Positions 11,502 through 19,815 of a stretch of DNA of 64,000 bases are shown here, piece by piece. The DNA is taken from positions 62,001-126,000 of the forward strand of contig NZ_JAAXLK010000002.1 of the NCBI RefSeq assembly GCF_012641185.1, given 5' to 3'. Made by a program: the position numbers and the translations under genes. The notes beneath the pieces are model-generated. The model saw only the letters and a list, made by a program, of their open reading frames with translations, was not told the origin of the DNA and ran no database searches. The DNA is from Levilactobacillus tujiorum. Its GTDB lineage: Bacteria; Bacillota; Bacilli; Lactobacillales; Lactobacillaceae. Every line of letters starts with the position of its first letter. Position 1 is the first letter of the stretch.

Positions 11502-12473
11502 ATGGATGAACAGATAGGTGAGTTGCAGCGTCAACTTGCGGCCTTAAATACAGACTTAAAAGCGGGGACGGTTTTTCAATCCCTGGGGCCGCGGTTGGGC
11601 CAACTGATGGATGGTCTCCATCGGCGCCGGCGAACGCCTGTGACCTTACCCGATGACCGTGAAGGCATCGAGGACCTACTGGGAAATCTACGGGAGAAGT
11701 TAGATCAAAATCAACCGTTGCACCTGTCGCTACAAAATCTAGACTTTTTGCTCCGCTACTTGGCGTCACCAGACCCTAAGATTCGGTACAATGGGGTCAA
11801 TTTCACCGTTTATGATGCGCTACAACAGAATGCGTTAGACGCTAACGATATGGTCACGCTAGTTAATTTCCTCAGTCGTGACGAAATCTTGTTTAATCAC
11901 ATTCTTGAGCCCACTAACGCTGCTGTTTTTGGACGCGCGGGTTCGGCGTCCATGCTGGCAGTCGTCCTCCACTTTATCGCGGAGAATGATGCGCAGGGGA
12001 TGGTGGATTACCAGCATTTGGTGAACCAAGTGGCGACGTACATTTGCCTGGAAACGGACACTCGGGGCTTCATTAACCAGCAGGGGTGGGCGCACGCCTA
12101 TGCGGCCATTCTCGACCTCCTGATGGTGTTGTCGGAGACGGACAGTCTCCCCCGGGCAGACAAGCTATTTCTGCTACAGGTCTTAATCGAGCGGCTGAAG
12201 CGCCTGACGACACCGCTGATCTATGGGGAAAACGACCGGATGGCGACCTACTTTGTGGTGCTGACCAACCGGCATCCACTGTATGAGACGGCGCTACTCA
12301 ACGCGCTCAAACAGTGGCGGCAAACGGTTGCCCGGCGTCGGCGGCCGGACAGTCTGGCAGGGTGGAATCAGTTCTTCAATCGTAAACGGCTGGCGGATGC
12401 ACTCCGACTGCGCCAGGATGCCAGTCCTAAGCTCAAAAAATATTTAAACTCAACTATCGATTTTTTAGGCTGA
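11502..12473 (+). CDS. DUF2785 family protein
   Basis: A 323-residue soluble, all-helical protein. GWAHAYAAILDLLMVLSETDSLPRADKLFLLQ and GENDRMATYF are the recognisable DUF2785 features; the family is uncharacterised. A coiled N-terminus (residues 1-20) and a basic stretch HRRRRTP are also visible. The ATG at 11502 is preferred over the TTG at 11487 because TTGGAGGA is placed correctly for it. No terminator is evident after the SPFH gene, so the two are probably one transcript. Function is not known. Confidence 0.7.
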   Translation: MDEQIGELQRQLAALNTDLKAGTVFQSLGPRLGQLMDGLHRRRRTPVTLPDDREGIEDLLGNLREKLDQNQPLHLSLQNLDFLLRYLASPDPKIRYNGVNFTVYDALQQNALDANDMVTLVNFLSRDEILFNHILEPTNAAVFGRAGSASMLAVVLHFIAENDAQGMVDYQHLVNQVATYICLETDTRGFINQQGWAHAYAAILDLLMVLSETDSLPRADKLFLLQVLIERLKRLTTPLIYGENDRMATYFVVLTNRHPLYETALLNALKQWRQTVARRRRPDSLAGWNQFFNRKRLADALRLRQDASPKLKKYLNSTIDFLG

Positions 12474-12480
12474 AAAGATA

Positions 12481-12507
12481 TTCAATTTTTTAGAGAAATG
12501 GTATACT
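12481..12507 (+). promoter_or_regulatory. Promoter of ddl
   Basis: TATACT at 12502-12507 with an extended -10 TGG and a poor -35 (TTCAAT, 15-base spacing). It lies 40 bases before the chosen ddl start. Confidence 0.6.
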
Positions 12508-12547
12508 GAAGGCTAACCGAAATATATACGATAGGATGAGTGACAAA

Positions 12548-13690
12548 ATGGAAACAAAAGCAAAGTTACACGTAGGTCTATTATTCGGTGGTAATTCTTC
12601 GGAACACGATGTTTCTAAGCGTTCAGCCCATAACATTTATGACGCAATGGATAAGTCTCGTTACGATGTGAGTTTATTCTTGTTAACCCGTGACGGTTTT
12701 GTGTTGAGTGATCAAGCCTCACGGCGCGTCTTTGATGGTGAAGACGAGGCCACTGTGGCTGCTGAAGAACAAGCCAAAGTAGACGCTGCAAACCCATTGG
12801 CACCCATTTGGAATTTATCGCAGGCAAAGGACATTGATGTTTTCTTCCCAATTATCCATGGTAACTTGGGTGAAGACGGTACGATCCAAGGGCTTTTCCG
12901 GTTGTTGAAAAAGCCTTTCGTGGGGAGTGGCGTCTTAGCATCAGCGACGTCCTTTGATAAAGATATGACGAAGCAGGTCTTAACGACGCATGGTATTCGG
13001 AACACGAAGTACGTAGTGATTACGCCGGAAAATCGTGACGAATACGACTATGCGACGGTGCAAGCCAAGTTGGGGACGAACGTCTTCATCAAGCCTGCTA
13101 ATCAGGGTTCTTCAGTTGGAATTCACAAAGCTGGTAACGCCCAAGAGTTTGATGAAGGGCTCACCGATGCCTTCCGTTATGACTTTAAGGTACTGGTGGA
13201 GGAGACCATCGCTGGCCCTGAAGAAGTTGAAATTTCCATTTTGGGTAACGAACATCCCCAAGCATCTAAGCTAGGGGCCATTCGGGTGCCAGAATCCGAT
13301 GTCTTCTACGACTACAACAATAAGTTTGTGGATGCCAGTGGTGTGACGTTCGAAGTGCCAGTAGAATTATCTGCTGAACTGACGACTGAAATTACCACGA
13401 TGGGGCTGCGGACATATGCTGCTTTAGGCCTAAAGGGGATGGCCCGGATTGATTATCTGGTCTCACAAGATGGTGTGCCTTACGTGGGTGAGGTTAACAC
13501 CTTACCAGGGTTCACTAACATCAGCTTGTACCCGCAATTGTGGCAAGCCTCGGGCATTAGTTATGCGGATCTGATTGATCGGCTCATCGAACTGGCACTT
13601 GATGAATTCAAGTACCAAGATGAATTGGCCTACGATTTCATTCCATTAGATGACAACTCGGCGGCATCAACTTACAAGCCTAAGAAGTAA
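12548..13690 (+). CDS. ddl: D-alanine--D-alanine/D-lactate ligase
   Basis: An ATP-grasp ligase that makes the D-Ala-D-X dipeptide for MurF. The start METKAK at 12548 is preferred over an ATG 12 bases earlier because AGGATGAG is correctly spaced for it; this gives 380 residues. Conserved parts are LFGGNSSEHDVS, KPANQGSSVGIHK, and the Mg-binding RIDYLVSQDGVPYVGEVNTLPG. In the omega-loop motif YDYNNKF, position 260 is Phe where D-Ala-D-Ala ligases have Tyr. In Leuconostoc and lactobacilli that Phe is known to shift the product to D-Ala-D-Lac and to accompany intrinsic vancomycin resistance. The residue is seen; the specificity is inferred. Confidence 0.95.
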   Translation: METKAKLHVGLLFGGNSSEHDVSKRSAHNIYDAMDKSRYDVSLFLLTRDGFVLSDQASRRVFDGEDEATVAAEEQAKVDAANPLAPIWNLSQAKDIDVFFPIIHGNLGEDGTIQGLFRLLKKPFVGSGVLASATSFDKDMTKQVLTTHGIRNTKYVVITPENRDEYDYATVQAKLGTNVFIKPANQGSSVGIHKAGNAQEFDEGLTDAFRYDFKVLVEETIAGPEEVEISILGNEHPQASKLGAIRVPESDVFYDYNNKFVDASGVTFEVPVELSAELTTEITTMGLRTYAALGLKGMARIDYLVSQDGVPYVGEVNTLPGFTNISLYPQLWQASGISYADLIDRLIELALDEFKYQDELAYDFIPLDDNSAASTYKPKK

Positions 13691-13704
13691 GTGTTCATCT
13701 CAAA

Positions 13705-13744
13705 GAGCGGTGCGGTAGCGGAGACGTTGCGCGTCGCTTTTTTA
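13705..13744 (+). terminator. Probable terminator after ddl
   Basis: An imperfect hairpin (AGCGGTGCG with CGCGTCGCT) is followed by TTTTTTA. The stem is interrupted, so efficiency is uncertain. Confidence 0.55.
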
Positions 13745-13785
13745 TTGGCGTAAAATGGTGTGCTGGAAAAGAGGAGGCAACTAGG

Positions 13786-15390
13786 GTGTACAGGTTTGGT
13801 CGACATTTGTTAAATAGCTGGCGTCAGGGCTTATTGGCGCCGGGGCTGCTGCTCGGCTGGGAGGCCGTCATCGGCCTTTTTGCCGGTGTACGGTGGCTCA
13901 GCCAACGCCCGGGCTGGTCGGTACCATTGGTTCTTGCGATCGTTATTTTAGTGATCATGCTAGCCGGTCAATTGATGCAGCTGGTCCGGCTATATAGTGA
14001 GCAGCAGCCGGATTGGCCAACGACTTGGCGGCGCGTTTGGGCTCACAAGTGGCAGTGGTTAGCCATTGAGGCGCTGATCGTTGTACTAGCCTTGCCATTA
14101 GGATTGTGGGGGTTGAGCAGCCGAGTATTGGTTCGCTTACCGCTGGCTGCAAGTTGGGTGAACTTGGTCTCCCTGTACCGGCGACCAGTCGTGATCACGG
14201 CAGCTATCGTGTATGGCGTGCTAGCGACTTATCTATTGTTGTGGGGCCCCCGACATTTTCGCCGGTTGACACCGCAGCTAAGGCGTCACGGGTCAATCCC
14301 GCAGATGTTAATGGCGCTGGTGATTAGTCTAATGCTGACCGGCGTTTGGTGGGGGATGAGTGAGGCTTTAGTCTGGGTAAACTGGTGGTACGATCGTCAC
14401 GGCAGCCTGCTGGGAAGTCAGTGGCTGTTGGCAGCCTCGCTCGCTCTGGTTTGGATTGGCTTTGCGCTGGTCAGCGTGTTGGGTGTATTGACGGTGGTGT
14501 GGAGCTGGTGCGGTCAACCAGAGTTGCCACGTTGCCAGCGGCGGTATTCGAGTCGGGCGTTACTGGGTGGCTTAGTCTGTGTAGTGCTAGCCGGTGGCGT
14601 GATTCAACAGACATTGGTGAGCCAGCCACAGTTTGCGCGAACGGTGCTCATCTCCCACCGCGGCGTTGATCATCACCGTGGCGTCCAGAATACGCTGGCG
14701 GCGTTGCGAAGCGTCAGTCGGGAACGGCCGGATTACGTCGAAATGGATTTGCATGAGACTAAGGATCATCGGTGGGTAGTCCTACATGATGAAAATTTGC
14801 AGGTTTTGGCGAACCGCCGGCAAACGCCGCATCAATTAACGTTACGGCAATTAGAACGGCTGAGCGTGCACGAGAGTGGGCAATCCGCTCGATTGGCCAG
14901 TTGGGATCACTATTTAAGGACTGCCGAACGCCTGCATCAGCCACTGATGGTCGAGATTAAGACGACACCGCAGGATTCACCTGGGGCAGTCCGCCGGTTT
15001 GGTTGTCAGTATGGGCAGCGGTTGATTCGCGATCACGCCGTCGTCCATTCGCTGGATTATCGGGTTGTGGCCGAGTTACGACGAGCACTGCCAGCCTTAC
15101 GTGTCGGCTATATTTTACCGTTCAATTGGGTGGCACCAAGCTCGGTTCCGGCCGACTTCTATTCCTTCCAGCAAATTTCTGCCAGTCAACAGTTTATTCT
15201 GGCGGCGCATCGGTTGGGGGCGCCCGCTTATATCTGGACCCCGGATACGACAGCTAAAATGACCCGCATGTGGGCGTTGGGCGCTGATGGGCAGATTACC
15301 AACGAACTACAACGCTTGCGCACGGCGACTAGCCAACCACGCCGCCGAGTACAGTGGGCCATCTTACAAAAATTTATTTATAGCTACTAA
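13786..15390 (+). CDS. Membrane-bound glycerophosphodiester phosphodiesterase
   Basis: This 534-residue protein has an N-terminal membrane domain of about six to eight helices (residues 1-275). A GDPD domain follows: ISHRGVDHHRGVQNTLAALR holds the catalytic His-Arg, VEMDLHETKDHRWVVLHDENL the metal-binding Glu/Asp and His, and VEIKTTP another metal ligand. The family hydrolyses glycerophosphodiesters to glycerol-3-phosphate and alcohol. The membrane-fused type is often linked to lipoteichoic acid or phospholipid turnover, which is inference here. The start is GTG at 13786 with GAGGAGG upstream. The base composition is more GC-rich than its neighbours. Confidence 0.88.
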   Translation: MYRFGRHLLNSWRQGLLAPGLLLGWEAVIGLFAGVRWLSQRPGWSVPLVLAIVILVIMLAGQLMQLVRLYSEQQPDWPTTWRRVWAHKWQWLAIEALIVVLALPLGLWGLSSRVLVRLPLAASWVNLVSLYRRPVVITAAIVYGVLATYLLLWGPRHFRRLTPQLRRHGSIPQMLMALVISLMLTGVWWGMSEALVWVNWWYDRHGSLLGSQWLLAASLALVWIGFALVSVLGVLTVVWSWCGQPELPRCQRRYSSRALLGGLVCVVLAGGVIQQTLVSQPQFARTVLISHRGVDHHRGVQNTLAALRSVSRERPDYVEMDLHETKDHRWVVLHDENLQVLANRRQTPHQLTLRQLERLSVHESGQSARLASWDHYLRTAERLHQPLMVEIKTTPQDSPGAVRRFGCQYGQRLIRDHAVVHSLDYRVVAELRRALPALRVGYILPFNWVAPSSVPADFYSFQQISASQQFILAAHRLGAPAYIWTPDTTAKMTRMWALGADGQITNELQRLRTATSQPRRRVQWAILQKFIYSY

Positions 15391-15439
15391 TTGGTAAGGC
15401 GACAATTAGTTTTTGAGGTAATATACGCATAAAACGAAC

Positions 15440-15492
15440 TATAAAAGGATTAATATACGGTCACGGGTGGGCTGGATATTAATCCTTTTATA
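15440..15492 (+). terminator. Long perfect inverted repeat, probable terminator
   Basis: A perfect 17-base-pair inverted repeat, TATAAAAGGATTAATAT (15440-15456) with ATATTAATCCTTTTATA (15476-15492), encloses a 19-base G-rich loop. It lies 50 bases after the phosphodiesterase gene. The stem is AT rich and no clean T run follows. It could be a terminator, an mRNA-stabilising hairpin or an operator. The rest of the 15391-15744 spacer holds an extended -10-like TGGTATAGA at about 15507 and no gene. Confidence 0.55.
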
Positions 15493-15744
15493 TCTAAATG
15501 ATAAAATGGTATAGACAGATTAAAGTTCCTTAATAAAACGGCATAAAGCTTGTAATTCAAGCTGAATCACTTATTATGGTAAATAAGATAAACGGGCCGC
15601 ACTACGGCCAGTCATTACCAGGGGATAAATATTAACACCTGTTGTGAACACGGTCGGGGGATGGGTGTTAGTGATTTTTTGAGTAATGTTCGGTTTTATC
15701 AAGTTGACTGTTACCTAACGTTACGAATCGTAGGGAGAGATAAG

Positions 15745-16602
15745 ATGCGTTTATTAGGGAATAAGGTTAAACAGTACCGCAAACAGAAAAATCTATCACA
15801 GCAAGAGTTAGCCGAAGGCATCTGCACTCAGGCCACGGTGAGTTTAATGGAAAAGAAGAATAAGGTCCCCAGCATTAAGATTATTTTGCAAATCTGCCGG
15901 CGATTGAACATTTCATTGGATGATGTCTTGTCGGGGCTGGGGAGTGGCTTGGATGACCAATTCAATAGCATTTCCAACGCCGTTCGTCGTGAAGATTACT
16001 CACTCGCTGCGGAACTGTTGGCTAAAATGAATATGACTAACGTTCAAAATAGCTTTGATCGCGAACGGTATCACTATTATCGGGGATTTATCGAATTGGG
16101 TGCACGGCAACGGCCGGATGAAGCTATTTTCCATTTTAATTTATTATTACATCGTTCATATCGGATGCCATGGGACTTGTACGCCATTGTGGGGAATGTC
16201 GGCATGGCGACGGCCTACTTAGCACGTGAGGAATTAGATAAGACCCGGTATTATTTAAATGCGGCTAGCAATTATTTAGACGAGTTTGAATGGCATGACG
16301 AAGACAACTTCAAGCGGATGATCTGGGCGCGTTACCGAATTGCCCAGCTGTACCTCGAGTTAGATCAACCGCAGTTGGTGATTGAAAATGTGGAGGCCGC
16401 ATTACGGGCCGTTAAGCATCAGGCATCACTCTACTTAATTGATGTGCTCTATGAAGTAAGAGGGCAGGCGGAACAAGCCTTGATGGCCACCGCAGCGGCC
16501 AAGAAGAGCTTAATCATTGCCCGGACGTTGGCCTTAGTGACGCACAATGTCGCGTTACAGGAACGCTTGACACCGCAAATTGGCCCCATGATTACGGAAT
16601 AA
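15745..16602 (+). CDS. HTH-TPR transcriptional regulator (Rgg/PlcR-like architecture)
   Basis: A 285-residue regulator with an N-terminal HTH_3 domain (GNKVKQYRKQKNLSQQELAE...ATVSLMEKKNKVPS, residues about 5-60). The C-terminal part is a long all-helical repeat region that looks like TPRs. This architecture is typical of peptide-sensing RNPP/Rgg regulators, but no cognate peptide gene is visible beside it. The ATG at 15745 follows GGGAGAG; a longer frame from 15661 lacks a ribosome site. The target is unknown; the phosphodiesterase upstream is a guess only. Confidence 0.8.
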   Translation: MRLLGNKVKQYRKQKNLSQQELAEGICTQATVSLMEKKNKVPSIKIILQICRRLNISLDDVLSGLGSGLDDQFNSISNAVRREDYSLAAELLAKMNMTNVQNSFDRERYHYYRGFIELGARQRPDEAIFHFNLLLHRSYRMPWDLYAIVGNVGMATAYLAREELDKTRYYLNAASNYLDEFEWHDEDNFKRMIWARYRIAQLYLELDQPQLVIENVEAALRAVKHQASLYLIDVLYEVRGQAEQALMATAAAKKSLIIARTLALVTHNVALQERLTPQIGPMITE

Positions 16603-16620
16603 ATGATTGATGAGATTTGA

Positions 16621-16653
16621 GAGACTGGAGGCGTCATTTTCCAGTCTCTTTTT
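16621..16653 (+). terminator. Terminator after the HTH-TPR regulator
   Basis: GAGACTGG / CCAGTCTC stem with a 12-base loop followed by TTTTT. Confidence 0.92.
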
Positions 16654-16677
16654 GTCGCTGATGACGATTGCAGGCAA

Positions 16678-16708
16678 TAAAAAAGCTGTTCCCAAATTCA
16701 GGAACAGC
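16678..16708 (-). terminator. Terminator of the leftward uspA gene
   Basis: On the minus strand, GCTGTTCC / GGAACAGC with a short loop is followed by a run of T (A run at 16677-16684 on the plus strand). It sits 26 bases after the uspA stop. Confidence 0.9.
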
Positions 16709-16733
16709 GTGCGTCTTTAAAATCAACAAGAGA

Positions 16734-17213
16734 TTATCTTTCAGGATGCGTATTCTTAGCAGGTTGGTTATGTTGGTCAGTCCGAACCACCAGAACGTCG
16801 CAGATCGCAGTCCGGGTAACGTATTCAGTCACGGAACCAATGAGTAATCGTTCGACCGCGTTCAAACCGGTGGCACCGATCATGATTAAATCGGTATCGT
16901 TGTCACGGGGAACATCGCGGGCGATGATGGTCTTGGGTGCACCATACTCGATAGCGTAGTCGATGCTCTGTAAGCCATCGGCCTTTGCGTCAGCGACATA
17001 CTTATCCAACGTCTTCTTAGCCGTTTCCGTTACTTGCTCAACCATGCTGGTATCGAAGCTGGAAATATTTTGGAAAGCCCGCGTATCAACAACGTGAACG
17101 AGATGTAAATCAGCATCGTTACGCTTAGCAACAGCGACCGCCTTTTTAAAGGCTAATTCAGCCTCGTATGACCCGTCTACTGGAACTAAAATGTGCTTGT
17201 ATTGTTGTAACAT
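16734..17213 (-). CDS. Universal stress protein, UspA family
   Basis: A 159-residue Usp domain: YKHILVPVDGSYEAELAFKKAV at the start, and the ATP-binding loop GATGLNAVERLLIGSVTEYV (G-2x-G-9x-G-S pattern) near the end, which indicates the nucleotide-binding type. The ATG at 17213 is preferred to a GTG at 17222 because GAGAGGTG lies 6 bases upstream of it. It is a monocistronic leftward gene with its own terminator. These proteins accumulate under stress and often bind ATP; the specific role here is unknown. Confidence 0.93.
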   Translation of the reverse strand: MLQQYKHILVPVDGSYEAELAFKKAVAVAKRNDADLHLVHVVDTRAFQNISSFDTSMVEQVTETAKKTLDKYVADAKADGLQSIDYAIEYGAPKTIIARDVPRDNDTDLIMIGATGLNAVERLLIGSVTEYVTRTAICDVLVVRTDQHNQPAKNTHPER

Positions 17214-17309
17214 ATTGTTCACCTCTCATTACTTTATACTCTTATCATACGTTATTTATCGCGAAATAAAAAGCAATATGGTGAAAAAAGGTGGAAAAGT
17301 TGGAAACGG

Positions 17310-17597
17310 TTACCGCTTTGGAAACCAATGCAAAAGTAGGAGTTGAAAAGCCATAATAGCGATGACCCCTGCGAGTAAGGTGAGGGAAATGAAGACGGTG
17401 TTGTTCATGATGGTGGCCACGGCGGCTAGAACACCGATAACCATCAGAATTGTGCCACAGATGATGAGAACGTGGCTAAGAACACTGGATTCTTCCGGAT
17501 GAAAGACCAGGAAGGGGCGTTGACGGTGGCTGAAGGCAAACCAACCAATACCGAATGAAAGTAACGTGTAGCAAATCATGAGAATTGTGATGACCAT
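17310..17597 (-). CDS. Small membrane protein of unknown function
   Basis: A 95-residue protein with three predicted membrane helices (about 3-22, 41-61, 67-88) and a short loop RQRPFLVFHPEESS between the first two. A GGAGG site precedes the ATG at 17597. I do not recognise a named family. It is leftward, between the 6S RNA gene and uspA. Confidence 0.6.
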   Translation of the reverse strand: MVITILMICYTLLSFGIGWFAFSHRQRPFLVFHPEESSVLSHVLIICGTILMVIGVLAAVATIMNNTVFISLTLLAGVIAIMAFQLLLLHWFPKR

Positions 17598-17714
17598 GAG
17601 GGTCCTCCTTAATGATAATTAAATGTTCACTGAGCTGCCGCCTAATGAGGCGTTCTGGCGGTGCAAAAAAGTTTAATGATAAGCGCCAATTCATTTAGGA
17701 TAGCACATTGACGC

Positions 17715-17748
17715 CAAAAGAAAAGAGCCATTCAATGGAATGGCCCTC
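17715..17748 (-). terminator. Terminator downstream of 6S RNA
   Basis: Minus-strand hairpin GCCATTC / GAATGGC, extended by G-T pairs, is followed by CTTTTCTTTT. It lies shortly after the predicted 3' end of 6S RNA. Confidence 0.75.
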
Positions 17749-17761
17749 AAAGCAAAGCTTT

Positions 17762-17951
17762 TGATGATCTAAGTGGTGCCGTTAATTGTCTAGTCATGTT
17801 GACCCGCGATGACAAATGCAGGGGGGAGAGCGTGGCGAAGTGTCTGACTTCCAAGTGAAAAGGCATGTCATCTTCTTCGCCCTTAGGCAATCCCGTTTAA
17901 ATATTACTTGTTCGGCAACTTGTAGTGAGACAACGCGTACACCTTAGAACC
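17762..17951 (-). ncRNA. ssrS: 6S RNA
   Basis: The call rests on structure and position. The roughly 190-nt stretch folds into one long rod. The closing stem is TCTAAG / CTTAGA at the two ends. Next come TTGTCT / AGACAA and AGTTG / CAAC, then a large asymmetric internal bubble. The apical hairpin is GGCGAAG / CTTCGCC with inner TGAC / GTCA. That open-complex-like bubble is the binding site for housekeeping RNA polymerase in 6S RNAs. In Firmicutes one 6S gene lies next to rarA (yrvN), exactly as here. A good promoter and a terminator bracket it. Confidence 0.8.
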
Positions 17952-17957
17952 AATTGT

Positions 17958-17986
17958 ATATTAGCATATTTTTTATAAAAATTCAA
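17958..17986 (-). promoter_or_regulatory. Promoter of 6S RNA
   Basis: On the minus strand, TTGAAT (17981-17986) and TAATAT (17958-17963) are 17 bases apart, placing the start of RNA at about 17951. The -35 lies immediately after the rarA stop. Confidence 0.75.
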
Positions 17987-17990
17987 TTCG

Positions 17991-19265
17991 TTACGTCCGG
18001 CTGGCTTGCCGTAAACGCGCGTATTGTTCGGCTAATTGACTTTCAAAGCGGCCATTGGTCTTGGGATGATAGTACTGGGCGTCACGCAGGGTGTCGGGCA
18101 AATATTGTTGTTTAACCCAATCGTTGGGGAAATTGTGAGGATACTGGTAGTCGTTGCCGTGCCCCAACTTTTTAGCGCCCGCATAATGAGCATCTTTCAA
18201 GTGAGCGGGTACGGCGCCATTGTGACCGTTCATGACGTCACTCAGGGCCGCGTCCATGGCCGTAATTCCCGAATTGGATTTGGGTGACAAACAGAGCTCA
18301 ATCACCGCGTCGGCGAGGGGAATACGACCTTCGGGTAAGCCCAACTGTTGCGCGGCCGTCACGGCTTGAACGGTTCGCGCCGCTGCTGGCAGATTAGCCA
18401 TGCCAATGTCTTCATAGGCAATGACCATGAGGCGCCGGCAAATTGACGGAAGATCGCCCGCCGCGACTAATTGAGCCAAGTAATGTAGGGCGGCATCGGT
18501 GTCACTGCCCCGAATCGACTTCTGAAAGGCGGAAATGACGTCGTAGTGGGCATCGCCATTCTTATCGCCCACCAGCGCTTTGCGTTGAAAGCAGGCTTCG
18601 GCGACGTCTAAGGTAAGGTGAATTTGCCCGTCCTCATCGGGTGGGGTTGACTGGGCCGCTAATTCCAACCCGTTCAAGGCACTCCGCAGATCGCCGTTGG
18701 TTGCGCCGGCCATAAAATGGAAGGCGTCCTCGTCGACGGTTAGCGGTAATTTTCCCAGTCCACGGTCCTTATCCGCAATGGCGCGACGAAGCGCAGTTTC
18801 AATGTCCGCTAGGGACAGGGGATGCACTTCAAAAATTTGCGTCCGACTACGAATGGCCGGGTTGATATTGATATAGGGGTTCTCCGTGGTCGCCCCGATC
18901 AAGATGATTCGACCGCTTTCGAGATGCGGCAACAAGAAGTCCTGCTTGGTCTTATCTAGCCGGTGAATTTCATCGAGCAGGAGAATCACGGTGCCACTCA
19001 TCTTGGCCTCAGCCGCAACGACCTGTAAATCCTTTTTGGAGTCAGTCGCTGCGTTGAGTTTTCGGAAGGCATATTTGGTGGAACCAGCGATGGCACTGGC
19101 GATACTCGTCTTACCAGTGCCCGGTGGTCCGTAGAGAATCATTGAGGATAATAATTTGGCTGCGACCATGCGGGCAATGATCTTGCCCGGACCGACCAAC
19201 TCCTGTTGACCGACCACGTCTTCAAGGCGCTGTGGTCGCATGCGATAAGCAAGTGGTTGTGCCAA
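17991..19265 (-). CDS. rarA: Replication-associated recombination protein A (MgsA/RarA)
   Basis: RarA is a AAA+ ATPase of the clamp-loader clade that acts at stalled replication forks. The 424 residues contain MRPQRLEDVVGQQELVGPGKII, Walker A ILYGPPGTGKTSIA, Walker B VILLLDEIHRL, sensor 1 LIGATTENPYININPAIRSR, and the C-terminal tetramerisation/lid domain ending with GRFESQLAEQYARLR. The start is TTG at 19265, supported by AAGGAG 8 bases upstream. It lies 18 bases after the yueI-like gene, so the two are probably cotranscribed. Confidence 0.95.
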   Translation of the reverse strand: MAQPLAYRMRPQRLEDVVGQQELVGPGKIIARMVAAKLLSSMILYGPPGTGKTSIASAIAGSTKYAFRKLNAATDSKKDLQVVAAEAKMSGTVILLLDEIHRLDKTKQDFLLPHLESGRIILIGATTENPYININPAIRSRTQIFEVHPLSLADIETALRRAIADKDRGLGKLPLTVDEDAFHFMAGATNGDLRSALNGLELAAQSTPPDEDGQIHLTLDVAEACFQRKALVGDKNGDAHYDVISAFQKSIRGSDTDAALHYLAQLVAAGDLPSICRRLMVIAYEDIGMANLPAAARTVQAVTAAQQLGLPEGRIPLADAVIELCLSPKSNSGITAMDAALSDVMNGHNGAVPAHLKDAHYAGAKKLGHGNDYQYPHNFPNDWVKQQYLPDTLRDAQYYHPKTNGRFESQLAEQYARLRQASRT

Positions 19266-19283
19266 AGACTGAAGCTCCTTTCG

Positions 19284-19739
19284 TTATTTACCCAGGAGCT
19301 TATCCAGCAAGGATTTCTTACTGTCTGGTGTGTCAGAACTAGCAGATTGCTTCGGGTATTTCTTGAGTAAATCAACTGGGTTTTTGTTAATGGCATGGTC
19401 GCTGGCAACGATTAAACCATAATCGTCTTCTGCCATGCCGTAGAAAATATCATTGCGAATTGTAAACTTAAGGTTGCGTTGACCCGCGACCTTGAGATAG
19501 GGTGCGAGGTCACCTTGACCAATATGACCGTTTAAAATGATTTGATAATCAGGATGAGCCGTGATTTCGGTGATGAACGCGTCAACGTTGTGACGATCCT
19601 TGACCTCAGCAATGGTCATGGCCAGTGAGACCCGTTCTCTAAATGTCCCCAGATAGCGGCGTTGTTCATCCGGATTAACCTTGGGTGCACCAAAGGTTGA
19701 GTTTTGTAAGTGTTTATCCATTTGACTCTTTTCAGCCAT
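19284..19739 (-). CDS. DUF1694 family protein (YueI-like)
   Basis: A 151-residue soluble protein with the DUF1694 pattern: NSTFGAPKVNPDEQRRYLGTFRERV at the N-terminus and YGLIVASDHAIN near residue 107. It resembles the eL30/RNA-binding type fold of YueI relatives. The Lys/Ser-rich C-terminal tail is variable. The function is unknown. AGAGGG precedes the ATG. It is the first gene of a leftward pair with rarA and faces the divergent yktB-like gene. Confidence 0.82.
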   Translation of the reverse strand: MAEKSQMDKHLQNSTFGAPKVNPDEQRRYLGTFRERVSLAMTIAEVKDRHNVDAFITEITAHPDYQIILNGHIGQGDLAPYLKVAGQRNLKFTIRNDIFYGMAEDDYGLIVASDHAINKNPVDLLKKYPKQSASSDTPDSKKSLLDKLLGK

Positions 19740-19815
19740 GTCTAATCCCTCTTTTCAATGTCGTGCTGTTAGTATAACATGGAATGGAAGCAAGTTTCAG
19801 GAGGAGCGATTTAGG

